Assembly: GCF_900168065.1 (NCBI RefSeq)
Contig: NZ_FUZZ01000004.1
Coordinates: 682,001-746,000 of the forward strand
Length of the DNA: 64,000 bases
DNA from: Chitinophaga ginsengisegetis
Lineage (GTDB): Bacteria; Bacteroidota; Bacteroidia; Chitinophagales; Chitinophagaceae
Reading direction: 5' to 3'
Both the position numbers and the translations under genes were made by a program. The notes under the pieces are model-generated. The model did no database searches and was not told the origin of the DNA. It was given only the letters and a program-made list of their open reading frames with translations. Positions 9,075 to 17,486 of this stretch are shown in pieces. Each line of letters opens with the position of its first letter. Position 1 is the stretch's first letter.

Positions 9075-9144
9075 CAAAGGTAGGCCGGCCTTATAGAAAG
9101 GCTCGTTAGAAAGGGAACAGAATTTTATTAGAAATTTATTAGAA
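9075..9144 (-). promoter_or_regulatory. Efflux operon promoter with four 11-bp direct repeats
   Basis: On the minus strand four consecutive 11-mers begin with TTCT: TTCTAATAAAT (9144-9134), TTCTAATAAAA (9133-9123), TTCTGTTCCCT (9122-9112) and TTCTAACGAGC (9111-9101). They are followed by a perfect -7 element TACCTTTG (9082-9075), with no good -33 in between. Helical-phase direct repeats immediately upstream of a promoter are typical of OmpR/PhoB-class response regulators. The adjacent regulator gene is the obvious candidate ligand; that assignment is inference. Confidence 0.65.
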
Positions 9145-9146
9145 CG

Positions 9147-10514
9147 CTACAGGTGCGGTATTTCCACCGTAAAGGTACTGCCTTCATCCATGCGGGAAGT
9201 AACGCTGATAGTGCCCTGGTGCATGGCGAGGATCTTTTGGGTTAAAGAAAGACCGATACCATTTCCCGCGGTAAAATCCTGGTTGGCGCCGCGGTAAAAT
9301 GCAGAGAAGATATTGGGAAGATCGGTGGCGGATATGCCGATGCCATTGTCGGTAAACCGCAGTATAACAACGCGCCCGTGGTAATTAATAGTCACTATAC
9401 ACTGGTGATTGGCAGAGAACTTACACGCATTTTCCATCAGGTTCACAAACGCTACTTTCAACAGGTATTCATTCCCGTTCACTGAAATAAAATCATCATC
9501 TTCAATTTCCTGTTCAAATTGTATATCTACCTGGTACCCTTCGTTTGACCGGATCACGGTATCACGGGCATCCATCAGTAATTCGTCTGTGCGTAATGCT
9601 TTGCGGCCTATTTCCGTTTGGTCGTAACTGGCCTTTGCCAGATCCAGGAGGCCGTTGGAGAGCTTTACCAGGCGTTGGGCATCAGTCAGCGCCAGCCGGA
9701 TCACTTCTTTGTATTCCGGTGCGGACCTGTCCTTTATCAAAGCAATCTGCAATTCTCCCACAATAGTAGATAAAGGGGTACGTAATTCATGAGAGATGTT
9801 GCTGACAAAATACTTCTGGGCATCAAAGGATTTTTCCAGCCGGTCCAGCATTTTATTAAACGTGGTAGCCAGTTCTCCTATTTCGTCTTTTTCATTTTGT
9901 ACGGGTACCCGTAAATCGAGGTTGGTAGCGGTGATCTCTTCTACTTTGTCCACCATTTTCTCTACCGGTTTCAATGCCCTGCCTACAAAAAAGTACCCGG
10001 CTATTATGGTTAAACCGATGATACCGATATAAGAAAAGATGAGGCTGTATTTCAATCCCTGCAGGCGTTGCAGCCCATACTTATCCGTAGCCGCAGCAGT
10101 AATTACATAATGGCGTCCCTGGTGTGCATAGAGGAAACCAACCACCTGTAATGTACCCTGTTTAAACCTGATTTCCAGTTGCTGGATAATGCGGTTGATC
10201 ATCTCCGGCGTTTCTTTTACTTTATCTATATCTACCGCATCATGATATTGCAGGTGGAAAGCAGTGTCATAAATGGCTACTTCTTCCTCAAACAAATCGT
10301 TGTTGGCATTTTTATAGATAAGCTGTAAAACAGCCGGTGGTACCCGTGCGTCCAGGAGCATATTGGCTTTGGTGATCGCTTCCCTTTTCAGGTGGTCATA
10401 GTATTCATCTTTCTGATTACCGGCAGAAAAAATATAAATAAACACCGCAAATGCCAGCAGCAATACCCCGAAGAGTACCATGAACAGCAATATGAGCCGG
10501 GTTCTTATTTTCAC
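9147..10514 (-). CDS. Sensor histidine kinase (HAMP-HisKA-HATPase)
   Basis: Membrane sensor of a two-component system (455 aa). Membrane helices lie at about 8-30 and 157-178 and flank a periplasmic sensor domain of about 125 residues. A HAMP domain follows (about 179-232), then a HisKA domain with the H-box SNISHELRTPL (phosphoacceptor His242) and a HATPase_c domain with N-box MENACKFS, G1 DNGIGI and G2 GNGIGLSL. It starts at GTG 10514, which overlaps the stop of the response regulator gene by 4 nt (GTGA), a tight sign of translational coupling. The order regulator-kinase-adaptor-pump-channel on one strand says it senses the substrate of the metal pump, as CusS or CzcS does; the signal itself is not visible. 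Confidence 0.92.
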   Translation of the reverse strand: MKIRTRLILLFMVLFGVLLLAFAVFIYIFSAGNQKDEYYDHLKREAITKANMLLDARVPPAVLQLIYKNANNDLFEEEVAIYDTAFHLQYHDAVDIDKVKETPEMINRIIQQLEIRFKQGTLQVVGFLYAHQGRHYVITAAATDKYGLQRLQGLKYSLIFSYIGIIGLTIIAGYFFVGRALKPVEKMVDKVEEITATNLDLRVPVQNEKDEIGELATTFNKMLDRLEKSFDAQKYFVSNISHELRTPLSTIVGELQIALIKDRSAPEYKEVIRLALTDAQRLVKLSNGLLDLAKASYDQTEIGRKALRTDELLMDARDTVIRSNEGYQVDIQFEQEIEDDDFISVNGNEYLLKVAFVNLMENACKFSANHQCIVTINYHGRVVILRFTDNGIGISATDLPNIFSAFYRGANQDFTAGNGIGLSLTQKILAMHQGTISVTSRMDEGSTFTVEIPHL

Positions 10515-11191
10515 TCTGCTTTAAATATAAAGCCCATTCCGGAGCGGGTGTGAATAAGCTTTGTGGGAAAATTTTTGTCTATCTTTTTCCTAAGATAATT
10601 AATATATACATCAATAAAATTGGTACCGGAATCAAAGGTATCCCATACTTTTTCTGCGATCTCTGTTCTGGACAATACGCGTTCCGGGTTTTTCATCATG
10701 TATTCCAGCAGCCGGAATTCCTTTGGGGTCAGGTCTATCACTACATCTTCCCTTTTCACAATTTTTGTTTGCAGGTTCATTTCCATATCCGCGAAGCGCA
10801 GCAGGAATCCCTGGTTGAAAGTATTACCGGCCTGGTTCCGCTTTACCAGTGCGCGGATGCGGGCGTGCAGTTCCCTGAAGTCGAACGGCTTCACGAGGTA
10901 ATCATTCGCGCCGGCATCAAAGCCTTCCACTTTATCGTCTGTAGTTCCGAGGGCGGTGAGCATAATAATGGGGCAATCCGGCAACACGCTCCTGATCTGT
11001 TTACACAGATCCAATCCGTTGATCTTTGGCAGGATGATATCCATAATGATGAGATCGAAGGAGCTGTTCAGGGCCAGCTTCTTTCCCATCTCACCATCAT
11101 AGGCCAGCGTGATCCGGAAGCCCTGTTCTTCCAGTCCTTTTCTGATCATCTCTGCCACCCGTTGCTCATCTTCAATCACCAGGATATGCAT
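10511..11191 (-). CDS. OmpR/PhoB-family response regulator
   Basis: DNA-binding partner of the kinase encoded next to it (226 aa). The receiver domain (1-115) has acidic pair ED at 7-8, phosphorylation site Asp51 (LIIMDIILP), Thr79 and Lys101 (LVKPF). The C-terminal winged helix (about 130-226) has the typical DLTPKEFRLLEYMMKNPERV and a final hairpin HTRSGMGFIF. A longer frame begins at ATG 11212, but a perfect -7 element TATATTTG lies at 11217-11210, so transcription would begin inside that extension. ATG 11191 (MHILVIEDE) is therefore the start. It resembles CopR/CusR-type regulators of metal efflux. Its probable targets are the 11-bp repeats at 9101-9144. Confidence 0.93.
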   Translation of the reverse strand: MHILVIEDEQRVAEMIRKGLEEQGFRITLAYDGEMGKKLALNSSFDLIIMDIILPKINGLDLCKQIRSVLPDCPIIMLTALGTTDDKVEGFDAGANDYLVKPFDFRELHARIRALVKRNQAGNTFNQGFLLRFADMEMNLQTKIVKREDVVIDLTPKEFRLLEYMMKNPERVLSRTEIAEKVWDTFDSGTNFIDVYINYLRKKIDKNFPTKLIHTRSGMGFIFKAE

Positions 11192-11209
11192 AATGCCTTG
11201 TTTAGAAGG

Positions 11210-11217
11210 CAAATATA
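11210..11217 (-). promoter_or_regulatory. -7 promoter element of the response regulator gene
   Basis: TATATTTG on the minus strand matches the Bacteroidota -7 consensus TAnnTTTG at every fixed position and lies 18 nt upstream of the ATG at 11191. No clear -33 TTG is seen at the usual distance. Confidence 0.6.
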
Positions 11218-11231
11218 AAACAAAATCCAGC

Positions 11232-12125
11232 TCAGGCAGGATCGCGCATCACTTTGATCAGCGCCGCCACTTCTTCATTTTCATAACCCGCAGCTGCCGC
11301 TTTCTTAAACAGCGCCGAAGCAAAGGCCGGAAAAGCCGCATTGATACCGGCTTCACGGGCGGTTGCTTCCAGCCGCGCGGTGGCTTCAATAGAAATACGC
11401 ATTGGGCTCTCCGTTACCTGGAAGTTGCTGGTATGGATCATATTGCCCTCATGTTGGAGGAAGTCGCCAAACGTGGGTGTAATACCTGCCACAATAGCGG
11501 CGTACTGATCTACTCCCAGTCCCTCCGACTCACTGATCCTTACCCCATGCAGGAAACCGATCACCGATCCGTAGATATACGACAGCGTGGCCAGGTCCAT
11601 TGTAGGAGCTGCGCCGATAGCCGCGCCCAGGTAAGAGATGCCGCCGCCAAATACCTGTAACACAGGCGTGAGCAAAGTATAGGTGGCTTCCTCTCCTGAA
11701 ACCAGAATCGGCGTATCCGGACGGCCCATTTGTGACGGAGCTGCCTGGATGGAGCCATTCATATAGGCGGCACCGTTATCCTTTGCCCAGGCGGCGGTAA
11801 AGCGGGCTTCCGCCGGACTGATAGTAGTAAGCTGTAATAAAGTACGGCCGGAGATCACGTTTCTTACTGCGGGTGTATCAAGTATCGCCAATGTAGCGGT
11901 GTGGTTGTATACGCAGATAACGGTAACCGGGCTTGCAGCAATGGCCGATGCTGCATCCGGCGCCAGCACTGCTCCTTCAGCAACAAGTGCCGCTGCTTTG
12001 TCCGGGCTGCGGTTCCATACGGTTACTTTGTATCCTGCCGCCAGTAAAAGCTGCGCCAGTGTAATACCCATAGCGCCTAAGCCGATAACGGTAACCGCGC
12101 TTCCTTTGTTAATCTTTTGTGTCAT
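11232..12125 (-). CDS. NAD(P)-dependent oxidoreductase, beta-hydroxyacid dehydrogenase / imine reductase type
   Basis: Cytoplasmic oxidoreductase (297 aa) of the 3-hydroxyisobutyrate dehydrogenase superfamily. The Rossmann fold opens with VIGLGAMGITLAQLLLAAGY (about residues 12-31), followed by the cofactor-selective WNRSPDKA. The position of Arg-Ser in that loop suggests NADP. The usual catalytic Lys region of hydroxyacid dehydrogenases is replaced by a helix containing MDLATLSYIYGS, the pattern of imine-reductase-like members that carry Asp or Tyr instead. The frame extends to 12155, but ATG 12125 (MTQKINKGSAVTV) fits the family. It is divergent from an HxlR regulator, with operator-like repeats between them, so it is probably controlled by that regulator in a redox or electrophile response. 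The exact substrate is unknown. Confidence 0.85.
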   Translation of the reverse strand: MTQKINKGSAVTVIGLGAMGITLAQLLLAAGYKVTVWNRSPDKAAALVAEGAVLAPDAASAIAASPVTVICVYNHTATLAILDTPAVRNVISGRTLLQLTTISPAEARFTAAWAKDNGAAYMNGSIQAAPSQMGRPDTPILVSGEEATYTLLTPVLQVFGGGISYLGAAIGAAPTMDLATLSYIYGSVIGFLHGVRISESEGLGVDQYAAIVAGITPTFGDFLQHEGNMIHTSNFQVTESPMRISIEATARLEATAREAGINAAFPAFASALFKKAAAAGYENEEVAALIKVMRDPA

Positions 12126-12164
12126 ACATTCAAATTTTATGACACAAACTTCCACAGAACGGCG

Positions 12165-12215
12165 CAGGGAAAAAATAAGGGAAAAATTATTCCCTGCGGG
12201 AATCTTTATTCCCTG
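12165..12215. promoter_or_regulatory. Operator-like cluster of AGGGAA/TTCCCT repeats
   Basis: Five half sites are packed between the divergent genes: CAGGGAA (12165), AAGGGAA (12177), TTCCCTG (12190), CGGGAA (12197) and TTCCCTG (12209). They include a perfect 6-bp-arm palindrome ATTCCCTGCGGGAAT at 12189-12203. The position suggests binding by the adjacent HxlR protein. Confidence 0.6.
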
Positions 12216-12257
12216 TCCGCCAATAATTCTTTAAAATTGTAGGATAATTACCTGTAT

Positions 12258-12611
12258 ATGTACGAGAGAAAAATACCTGAAGACCTGGAATGCGGTATTA
12301 ATGTGAGCATGAAGGTACTGGGCGGCAAATGGAAAGCCTGTATACTGGACAGCATCAGCAAAGGCGTCCGCAGACCCAGCGAGCTGCACACCGCTATCAG
12401 CAGCGCCGCTCCCAGGGTGATCAATATGCAGCTGCGCGAACTGGAAGAATACGGAATGGTATGTAAAAAGATCTTTCCCGGTACGCCGCTAAAAGTGGAA
12501 TATTACCTCACGCCTACCGGGGAAAGTATACTGCCGTTGGTAGCCGCCATTGATCAGTGGGGGCTTACTAACCGGGACCATATCATACGCATGCAGGAAG
12601 CCTTGCAATAA
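12258..12611 (+). CDS. HxlR-family transcriptional regulator
   Basis: Winged-helix regulator of the HxlR/YodB type (117 aa, normal length). The N-terminal LECGINVSMKVLGGKWKACIL contains the family's LGGKW signature, with a cysteine (Cys13) preceding it as in the redox-sensing members. The recognition region is RRPSELHTAISSAAPRVINM, followed by LRELEEYGMV and the wing VEYYLTPTGESI. Cys13 could be a thiol sensor as in YodB; that is inference. The start at ATG 12258 is the only one in frame that gives the family's N-terminus. It is divergent from the dehydrogenase gene and ends 3 bp from the convergent kinase gene. Confidence 0.92.
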   Translation: MYERKIPEDLECGINVSMKVLGGKWKACILDSISKGVRRPSELHTAISSAAPRVINMQLRELEEYGMVCKKIFPGTPLKVEYYLTPTGESILPLVAAIDQWGLTNRDHIIRMQEALQ

Positions 12612-12614
12612 TAG

Positions 12615-13940
12615 CTAATTGAAAGCGGCCTCGTCTTCCGGGGAAAAGTCGCCTTTTACAAAAAGCAGGGTAAAGCTGGTGCCGCTTTCCCGCAAACTTG
12701 TTACTTTAATCACGCCGCCATTCTGTTCTGCAAATTCCCGGCAAAGCAATAGCCCGAGTCCCGTGCCACGCTCACCATCCGTACCATATCCCGGATGCTG
12801 GTGGGAAGTGAACAGCGTACTGAGTTGCTGCGGCGACATGCCCACACCGTGATCCGTAATCGTGATCACCACTTCATCTGTTATCTGCGCTTTTACTTCA
12901 ATCTGCCCACCGGTATAACTAAACTTCAGCGCATTGCTGAAAAGATTGCGAAGAATTACCGACACCTGGTCGCGGTCCGCATACAAGGCCGTAGATACGG
13001 GTATCTGCAATTCTACGGTGATCTGTTTTTGCTGTATGATCAGTTCAAAAAAATGAAGCACTTCCGTTACTACCGGCGCCAGTAAAAAATGCCGGGGCCG
13101 GGTTTGAATGCCTTTCATGCTGCGGGTGCTCCAGCGCAATACATTATCGAGTGTAACGCCCAGCTGCGCCACTTTTTTATACAGTACATCCGCCGCTTCT
13201 TCCATATCATCACGGGGATATTGCCCTTTCCGGAACATGTCCAGCAGGCTTTCCAGCGTGGCCAGCGGGCTGCGGATATCATGCGCCACAATAGAGAAAA
13301 GTTTTTCTTTATCCTTGTTCATCGACACCAGCGTTTGTCGCTGCTGCTCAATTTCCCGCTGGTAATCCGACTGGATATACTTAAAAAAACTAAGTGCCAC
13401 CACTACAAACGCCAACGCAACGGCCACATTAAACCACACCCTTTCTACCGGCACCGGCGGCGCCAGGTACCACGACCGCGGCATAAATACGATCAGCATA
13501 AAAGCCGCGATCACCAATACACTCAGGCTGCCCACTACCCACTTATTGTCGTAGATCAGGATCACGATAAAAAGAATGTTCAGTAAGAAGTATTCCGCTC
13601 CGTTATGAAAATAAACACCGGTAAAAGTATAGATCAGGATGCTGATGCAAATAAGTACGATCCTTGCGCTGAGGTACATCCGTTTTTTATGGAATATCAG
13701 TACCAGTACGGAAGTAGTGGTAGTAATAGCATTCAATGCCGCTAATATGTACCTGCCCTGGATGGTATTTAAAATACAGTAAAAAAACATAAAGGGAATA
13801 CAGGGCAATGAGAGTAAATTCAATAATTTTGTGCGCCTGGATTCTATATAAGGCATAGCAGGATGCACACCAACATTCACAATGTTGTTCCAGTGATATT
13901 CGGCTGAACGGTATAGAAATTGCTTGACTCCCTGCAGCAT
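12615..13940 (-). CDS. Multi-pass membrane sensor histidine kinase
   Basis: A 441-aa histidine kinase with about six N-terminal membrane helices (roughly 43-60, 66-84, 92-110, 117-130, 135-153 and 169-188), a short coiled coil (190-212), a HisKA domain with VAHDIRSPLATLE (His220) and a HATPase_c domain (NLFSNALKFS, DHGVGM, GTGLGLLL). There is no extracytoplasmic domain, so it may sense a membrane or intramembrane signal. No response regulator lies next to it, so it is an orphan kinase in this window. It converges on the HxlR gene with only 3 bp between the stop codons and has no visible terminator there. The ATG at 13940 is the first in frame. Confidence 0.9.
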   Translation of the reverse strand: MLQGVKQFLYRSAEYHWNNIVNVGVHPAMPYIESRRTKLLNLLSLPCIPFMFFYCILNTIQGRYILAALNAITTTTSVLVLIFHKKRMYLSARIVLICISILIYTFTGVYFHNGAEYFLLNILFIVILIYDNKWVVGSLSVLVIAAFMLIVFMPRSWYLAPPVPVERVWFNVAVALAFVVVALSFFKYIQSDYQREIEQQRQTLVSMNKDKEKLFSIVAHDIRSPLATLESLLDMFRKGQYPRDDMEEAADVLYKKVAQLGVTLDNVLRWSTRSMKGIQTRPRHFLLAPVVTEVLHFFELIIQQKQITVELQIPVSTALYADRDQVSVILRNLFSNALKFSYTGGQIEVKAQITDEVVITITDHGVGMSPQQLSTLFTSHQHPGYGTDGERGTGLGLLLCREFAEQNGGVIKVTSLRESGTSFTLLFVKGDFSPEDEAAFN

Positions 13941-14039
13941 AGATGCCGTAAAGATACTTTATAACGTTTGTCAGCGGAATATTTTTTTACACCCTCCCAC
14001 TCCCCTCTATCCAATTATTTATTTTTTTAATTTATTAAG

Positions 14040-14600
14040 ATGAACAAAAAAGTAAGAGATCACTTTTTTATTGTCACGGGTGGGCCCGGCATGGGCAAAA
14101 CCGCTATCATAGCGGCGCTGCGTGACATGGGACATATCACCGTTCCGGAAACGGGCCGGGAAATTATCCGGCAGCAGGTTGCGGCCGGCGGACAGGCACT
14201 GCCCTGGGCCAACCGGCAGGCATTTGCCCGGCTGATGTTTGAGCAGTCGCTGCAGGATTACCTGGAGCAGCCGGCCACCAGTCGCCCCGTATTTTTCGAC
14301 CGGGGTATTGCCGATACCATCGGTTATCTTGAGCTATGCGGACTGCCCGTTCCGGAAGAGATGGAGCACGCCGCCACCTTATACCGGTTTAATCCCACCG
14401 TGTTTCTCACACCGCCGTGGATGGCCATTTATGAACACGATAAGGAACGTAAACAATCTTTTGAAGAAGCCGTGCAAACCTACGAAAGCATGATAAAAGT
14501 ATACACACGGCTGGGATACAGGCTGGTAAAGCTACCTGAAGCCACCGTGGCGGAACGGGTGGCGTTTATACTGGATAAAGCCCTGTCTCTCCTTTTATAA
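14040..14600 (+). CDS. AAA family P-loop NTPase (AAA_28-like)
   Basis: A 186-aa single-domain P-loop protein. Walker A is GGPGMGKTA at about residues 14-22. A Walker B-like strand PVFFDRGIAD (about 83-92) and a probable Arg-containing lid (HDKERKQSF, about 138-146) follow. The pattern, with PETGREIIRQQ after the first strand, is that of the AAA_28 / NadR-kinase-like group of small cytosolic ATPases or nucleoside kinases whose role is mostly unknown. No partner gene is adjacent. It is followed by an AT-rich gap and the sulfatase promoter. Function beyond ATP or GTP binding is not claimed. Confidence 0.82.
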   Translation: MNKKVRDHFFIVTGGPGMGKTAIIAALRDMGHITVPETGREIIRQQVAAGGQALPWANRQAFARLMFEQSLQDYLEQPATSRPVFFDRGIADTIGYLELCGLPVPEEMEHAATLYRFNPTVFLTPPWMAIYEHDKERKQSFEEAVQTYESMIKVYTRLGYRLVKLPEATVAERVAFILDKALSLLL

Positions 14601-14743
14601 ACAGCCAGTAAAATATATTAATCAGCAAGGTGGTAATAGTCACTTTTTTATCCCCCATACTTTTAGCAGGAAAAAACTATATTTATCCGCATCTTTGCCG
14701 GTACCCCTCCGCTATCAGGGGCTAAAAGTGAACAATTATCCTG

Positions 14744-16276
14744 ATGACAAAAACGAATTTCATTCAAAAAATCAGTACCGGATTGTTATGCGGTCTACTC
14801 TCGCTAACAGTATCTGCGCAGCAAAAACCCAACATCGTTATTATTTATGCAGATGATCTCGGATATGGAGACCTGAGCTGTTACGGCATGAAGAAGATCC
14901 GGACACCGCATATCGACCGGCTGGCGCAGCAGGGCGTCCGGTTCAGCAATGCATATGCTACTTCTGCCACGTGTACCCCTTCCCGTTTTGGGATCTTAAC
15001 GGGCAAATATCCGTGGCGGCAACGAAATACCGGCATCGCACCCGGCGATGCTTCGCTGATCCTTCCTACGGATCGCCGCACCCTTCCGGGCATGTTGAAA
15101 GATGCCGGTTACCAGACCGCCGTTATTGGCAAGTGGCACCTGGGTCTTGGCGACGGCACCGGGATCGATTGGAACAAATCCATCAGCCCCGGTCCGCTGG
15201 AAGCAGGATTTACCTATTCCTTTATTATGCCCGCCACACTCGACCGTGTGCCCTGTGTGTTTGTGGAAGATCACCACGTGGTGAATGCAGATCCCAATGA
15301 TCCTATCGAAGTAAATTACAAACATAAAATAGGCAACGATCCTACCGGGCTGGAAAACCCGGAAAAGCTGCGCATGCACCCCGATCCCCACCAGGGACAT
15401 AACCAAACCATCGTAGACAGCATCAGCAGGATCGGCTGGATGAGCGGCGGCAACAGCGCCCGCTGGAAAGATGAAAACATTGCAGGCATCATCACCCGCA
15501 AAGCCATTGACTTCTTCAGCAAAAATAAACAGCAACCATTCTTTCTCTATTTCGCCAGCGGCGATATCCATGTACCCCGCTACCCCAATAGCCAGTTCCG
15601 GGGCAAAAGCGGCATGGGCCTGAGAGGAGACGCTATATTACAACTCGACTGGACCGTAGGTGAAATCGTAAAAGCACTGGACAGCCTGGAGCTGACCAAA
15701 AACACCCTCATCATTTTTTCCAGCGACAACGGTCCCGTGCTAAACGACGGATACCTGGACCAGGCAGCAGCGCTGGCAGGTAACCATCATCCCGCAGGAC
15801 CTTTGAGAGGCGGCAAGTACAGTGCCTTCGAAGCCGGCGCCAGGGTGCCTTTCATCGTTAAATGGCCTGCCGGCATCAAAGCAAAACAAACGTCCAACAC
15901 ACTTATCAGTCAACTGGACCTCTTTGCTTCCTTTGCCCGGTTAACGGGTCAGTCTATACAGCCGGATGAAGCGCCGGACAGCTTCGACATGCTGCAACAG
16001 CTGCTGGGCAAATCCCGTCAAAACCGCCCCTACCTGGTTACACACGCCGGCACCCTCGCCATTATTTCAGGCGACTGGAAATATATATCACCCTCAAAAG
16101 GCGCAAAAATCGACCGGGATGTAAATATTGAACTGGGCAACGATACGGCGCCACAACTCTATCACCTGACCAACGACCCCAACGAACAGCATAATTTGGC
16201 CACGCAATATCCTGACAAGGTAAAAGCACTGGCAGCAGAGCTGGAAGCGATAAGAGCTAAGCCCCAAAGCAGGTAA
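14744..16276 (+). CDS. Secreted sulfatase (arylsulfatase family)
   Basis: Periplasmic or secreted type I sulfatase (510 aa) that hydrolyses sulfate esters. A signal peptide spans residues 1-25 (ending VSAQQ). The sulfatase core begins KPNIVIIYADDLGYGD, with metal-binding Asp37/Asp38. The formylglycine motif is C77-T-P-S-R81, the Cys type, which needs a maturase; none is seen in the window. GKWHLG and the later FSSDNGP motif supply further active-site residues, and the C-terminus carries the usual NDPNEQHNLA subdomain. A -7-like CATCTTTG lies at 14690-14697, about 45 bp before ATG 14744. It is not in a polysaccharide utilisation locus here. The substrate (aryl or carbohydrate sulfate) cannot be told from the sequence alone. 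Confidence 0.93.
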   Translation: MTKTNFIQKISTGLLCGLLSLTVSAQQKPNIVIIYADDLGYGDLSCYGMKKIRTPHIDRLAQQGVRFSNAYATSATCTPSRFGILTGKYPWRQRNTGIAPGDASLILPTDRRTLPGMLKDAGYQTAVIGKWHLGLGDGTGIDWNKSISPGPLEAGFTYSFIMPATLDRVPCVFVEDHHVVNADPNDPIEVNYKHKIGNDPTGLENPEKLRMHPDPHQGHNQTIVDSISRIGWMSGGNSARWKDENIAGIITRKAIDFFSKNKQQPFFLYFASGDIHVPRYPNSQFRGKSGMGLRGDAILQLDWTVGEIVKALDSLELTKNTLIIFSSDNGPVLNDGYLDQAAALAGNHHPAGPLRGGKYSAFEAGARVPFIVKWPAGIKAKQTSNTLISQLDLFASFARLTGQSIQPDEAPDSFDMLQQLLGKSRQNRPYLVTHAGTLAIISGDWKYISPSKGAKIDRDVNIELGNDTAPQLYHLTNDPNEQHNLATQYPDKVKALAAELEAIRAKPQSR

Positions 16277-16284
16277 GAGTTACC

Positions 16285-16323
16285 GCGGATGTTGTCTTTC
16301 TCAGAATTAAAGACAACATCCGC
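16285..16323. terminator. 15-bp perfect inverted repeat between convergent genes
   Basis: GCGGATGTTGTCTTT (16285-16299) pairs perfectly with 16309-16323 around a 9-nt loop. It sits between the convergent sulfatase and DUF3500 genes. There is no T-tract on either side, so it could be a weak bidirectional terminator or an mRNA 3'-end stabiliser. Confidence 0.6.
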
Positions 16324-16327
16324 TGCG

Positions 16328-17350
16328 TTATTTCGCATGTGCCGCCCGGTAATGCTCCAGCAGCATATCTCCGCCAAAATCGTTTTTCAGGTCCCGTACA
16401 ATGGTATGGATATGGTTGGCGTTATTCTGTGTGTTATCGTATTCAATGATGAGGCCCGGTCCCTGAATACGGTAGTAGCAAGGATTTCCCAGCGCATGTA
16501 CCGTACTTCCCGCCCATGTAAACCACAAATTATCCAAACCATCTTGCTGAATATCCTTCAGCATTTTATCGGCAAACAGTTTGGTGAAACGGTGTACATA
16601 CACATTAATAAGTTGTAGTAACAGCTGCTGATGCGCGGCGCTCAACTCCTTAAAACGGATGCCTTCCGGGTGTGCAATCATGGCGTTGCGGCTGTTGCCC
16701 GTAATGATTTCCGCCGGCGCTTTGGTGGTTACCAGCGCCTTCTGTAACTCCGCCGGGGATAAAGCATGCAGGAGGTCAAAGGCCAGCGTGGTTTCTTCTC
16801 TCAATACCTCTTTATCTTTTTGCGGTCCTTCCAGCACAATAGCAGGATTAGCTCCCAGGAAAGCCGGCGTGCCGGCTACAAGTTCTTTTTTATCTGCCGA
16901 AAAATTAAATGCCACATGATGCCCTTCAAACCGCCAGCCCCAGATAGTATTAGCGGCAGGCACGCCAAAAATGGTAAGGAAGTATTTACCCGGATCGCGG
17001 TAATGATCGTTTTCTTCCCGGTGCTCCAGCTGTTTCAGTACCAGGTCCAGCTGCATAATATCATTCACCTTTTTTACCGTGGCTTCGCTTAACGCGGTGT
17101 TCAACAAAGCCATGAGCGCTTTACGCTGCGCAGGGTTCAGCTCATTTACAGAAATCCCCTTCCGGTCGTCGCGGGGCACATAAGCAAAATGATAGCGCTC
17201 CCCGGTGTCAAAAGGAAACAGTGTTTGCGCCTGCTGCGCTTTACTCAGCAACCGGGTAAACCGGTTGGCCCTTTCATACATTTCCTGTGCCCGGAGAGGC
17301 CCCATGAATGTGCAACAACCAATAATGAATAACAGGAACGACCGGTGCAT
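16328..17350 (-). CDS. Secreted DUF3500 domain protein
   Basis: A 340-aa exported protein with a signal peptide (MHRSFLLFIIGCCTF then PLRAQE). The body matches the DUF3500 pattern as I remember it: RANRFTRLLSKAQQAQTLFPFD, then YVPRDDRKGISVNELNPAQR, and GWRFEGHHVAFNFS near the middle. It is found in diverse bacteria, and its biochemical role is unknown. The conserved His pair in EGHHVAF may hint at metal binding, which is inference. The frame opens at TTG 17359, but ATG 17350 gives a good signal peptide. It is convergent with the sulfatase and divergent from the patatin gene, so it is probably monocistronic. Confidence 0.85.
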   Translation of the reverse strand: MHRSFLLFIIGCCTFMGPLRAQEMYERANRFTRLLSKAQQAQTLFPFDTGERYHFAYVPRDDRKGISVNELNPAQRKALMALLNTALSEATVKKVNDIMQLDLVLKQLEHREENDHYRDPGKYFLTIFGVPAANTIWGWRFEGHHVAFNFSADKKELVAGTPAFLGANPAIVLEGPQKDKEVLREETTLAFDLLHALSPAELQKALVTTKAPAEIITGNSRNAMIAHPEGIRFKELSAAHQQLLLQLINVYVHRFTKLFADKMLKDIQQDGLDNLWFTWAGSTVHALGNPCYYRIQGPGLIIEYDNTQNNANHIHTIVRDLKNDFGGDMLLEHYRAAHAK

Positions 17351-17486
17351 ATGCAGCAATTTGAATAACGTGGAAAATAATAACAGCTAAATATAATCGA
17401 TCAGCAACGATTCTGCAACCTTATCCCGGGATGAAAAAAATCAAAAAAATGATTAATTTAGAAGGATACCCCTTATACATAACATT

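Noticed and set aside
10550..11218. Plus-strand frame of 222 aa opposite the response regulator gene
   Set aside because: It is an antisense shadow of an unambiguous OmpR-family gene.
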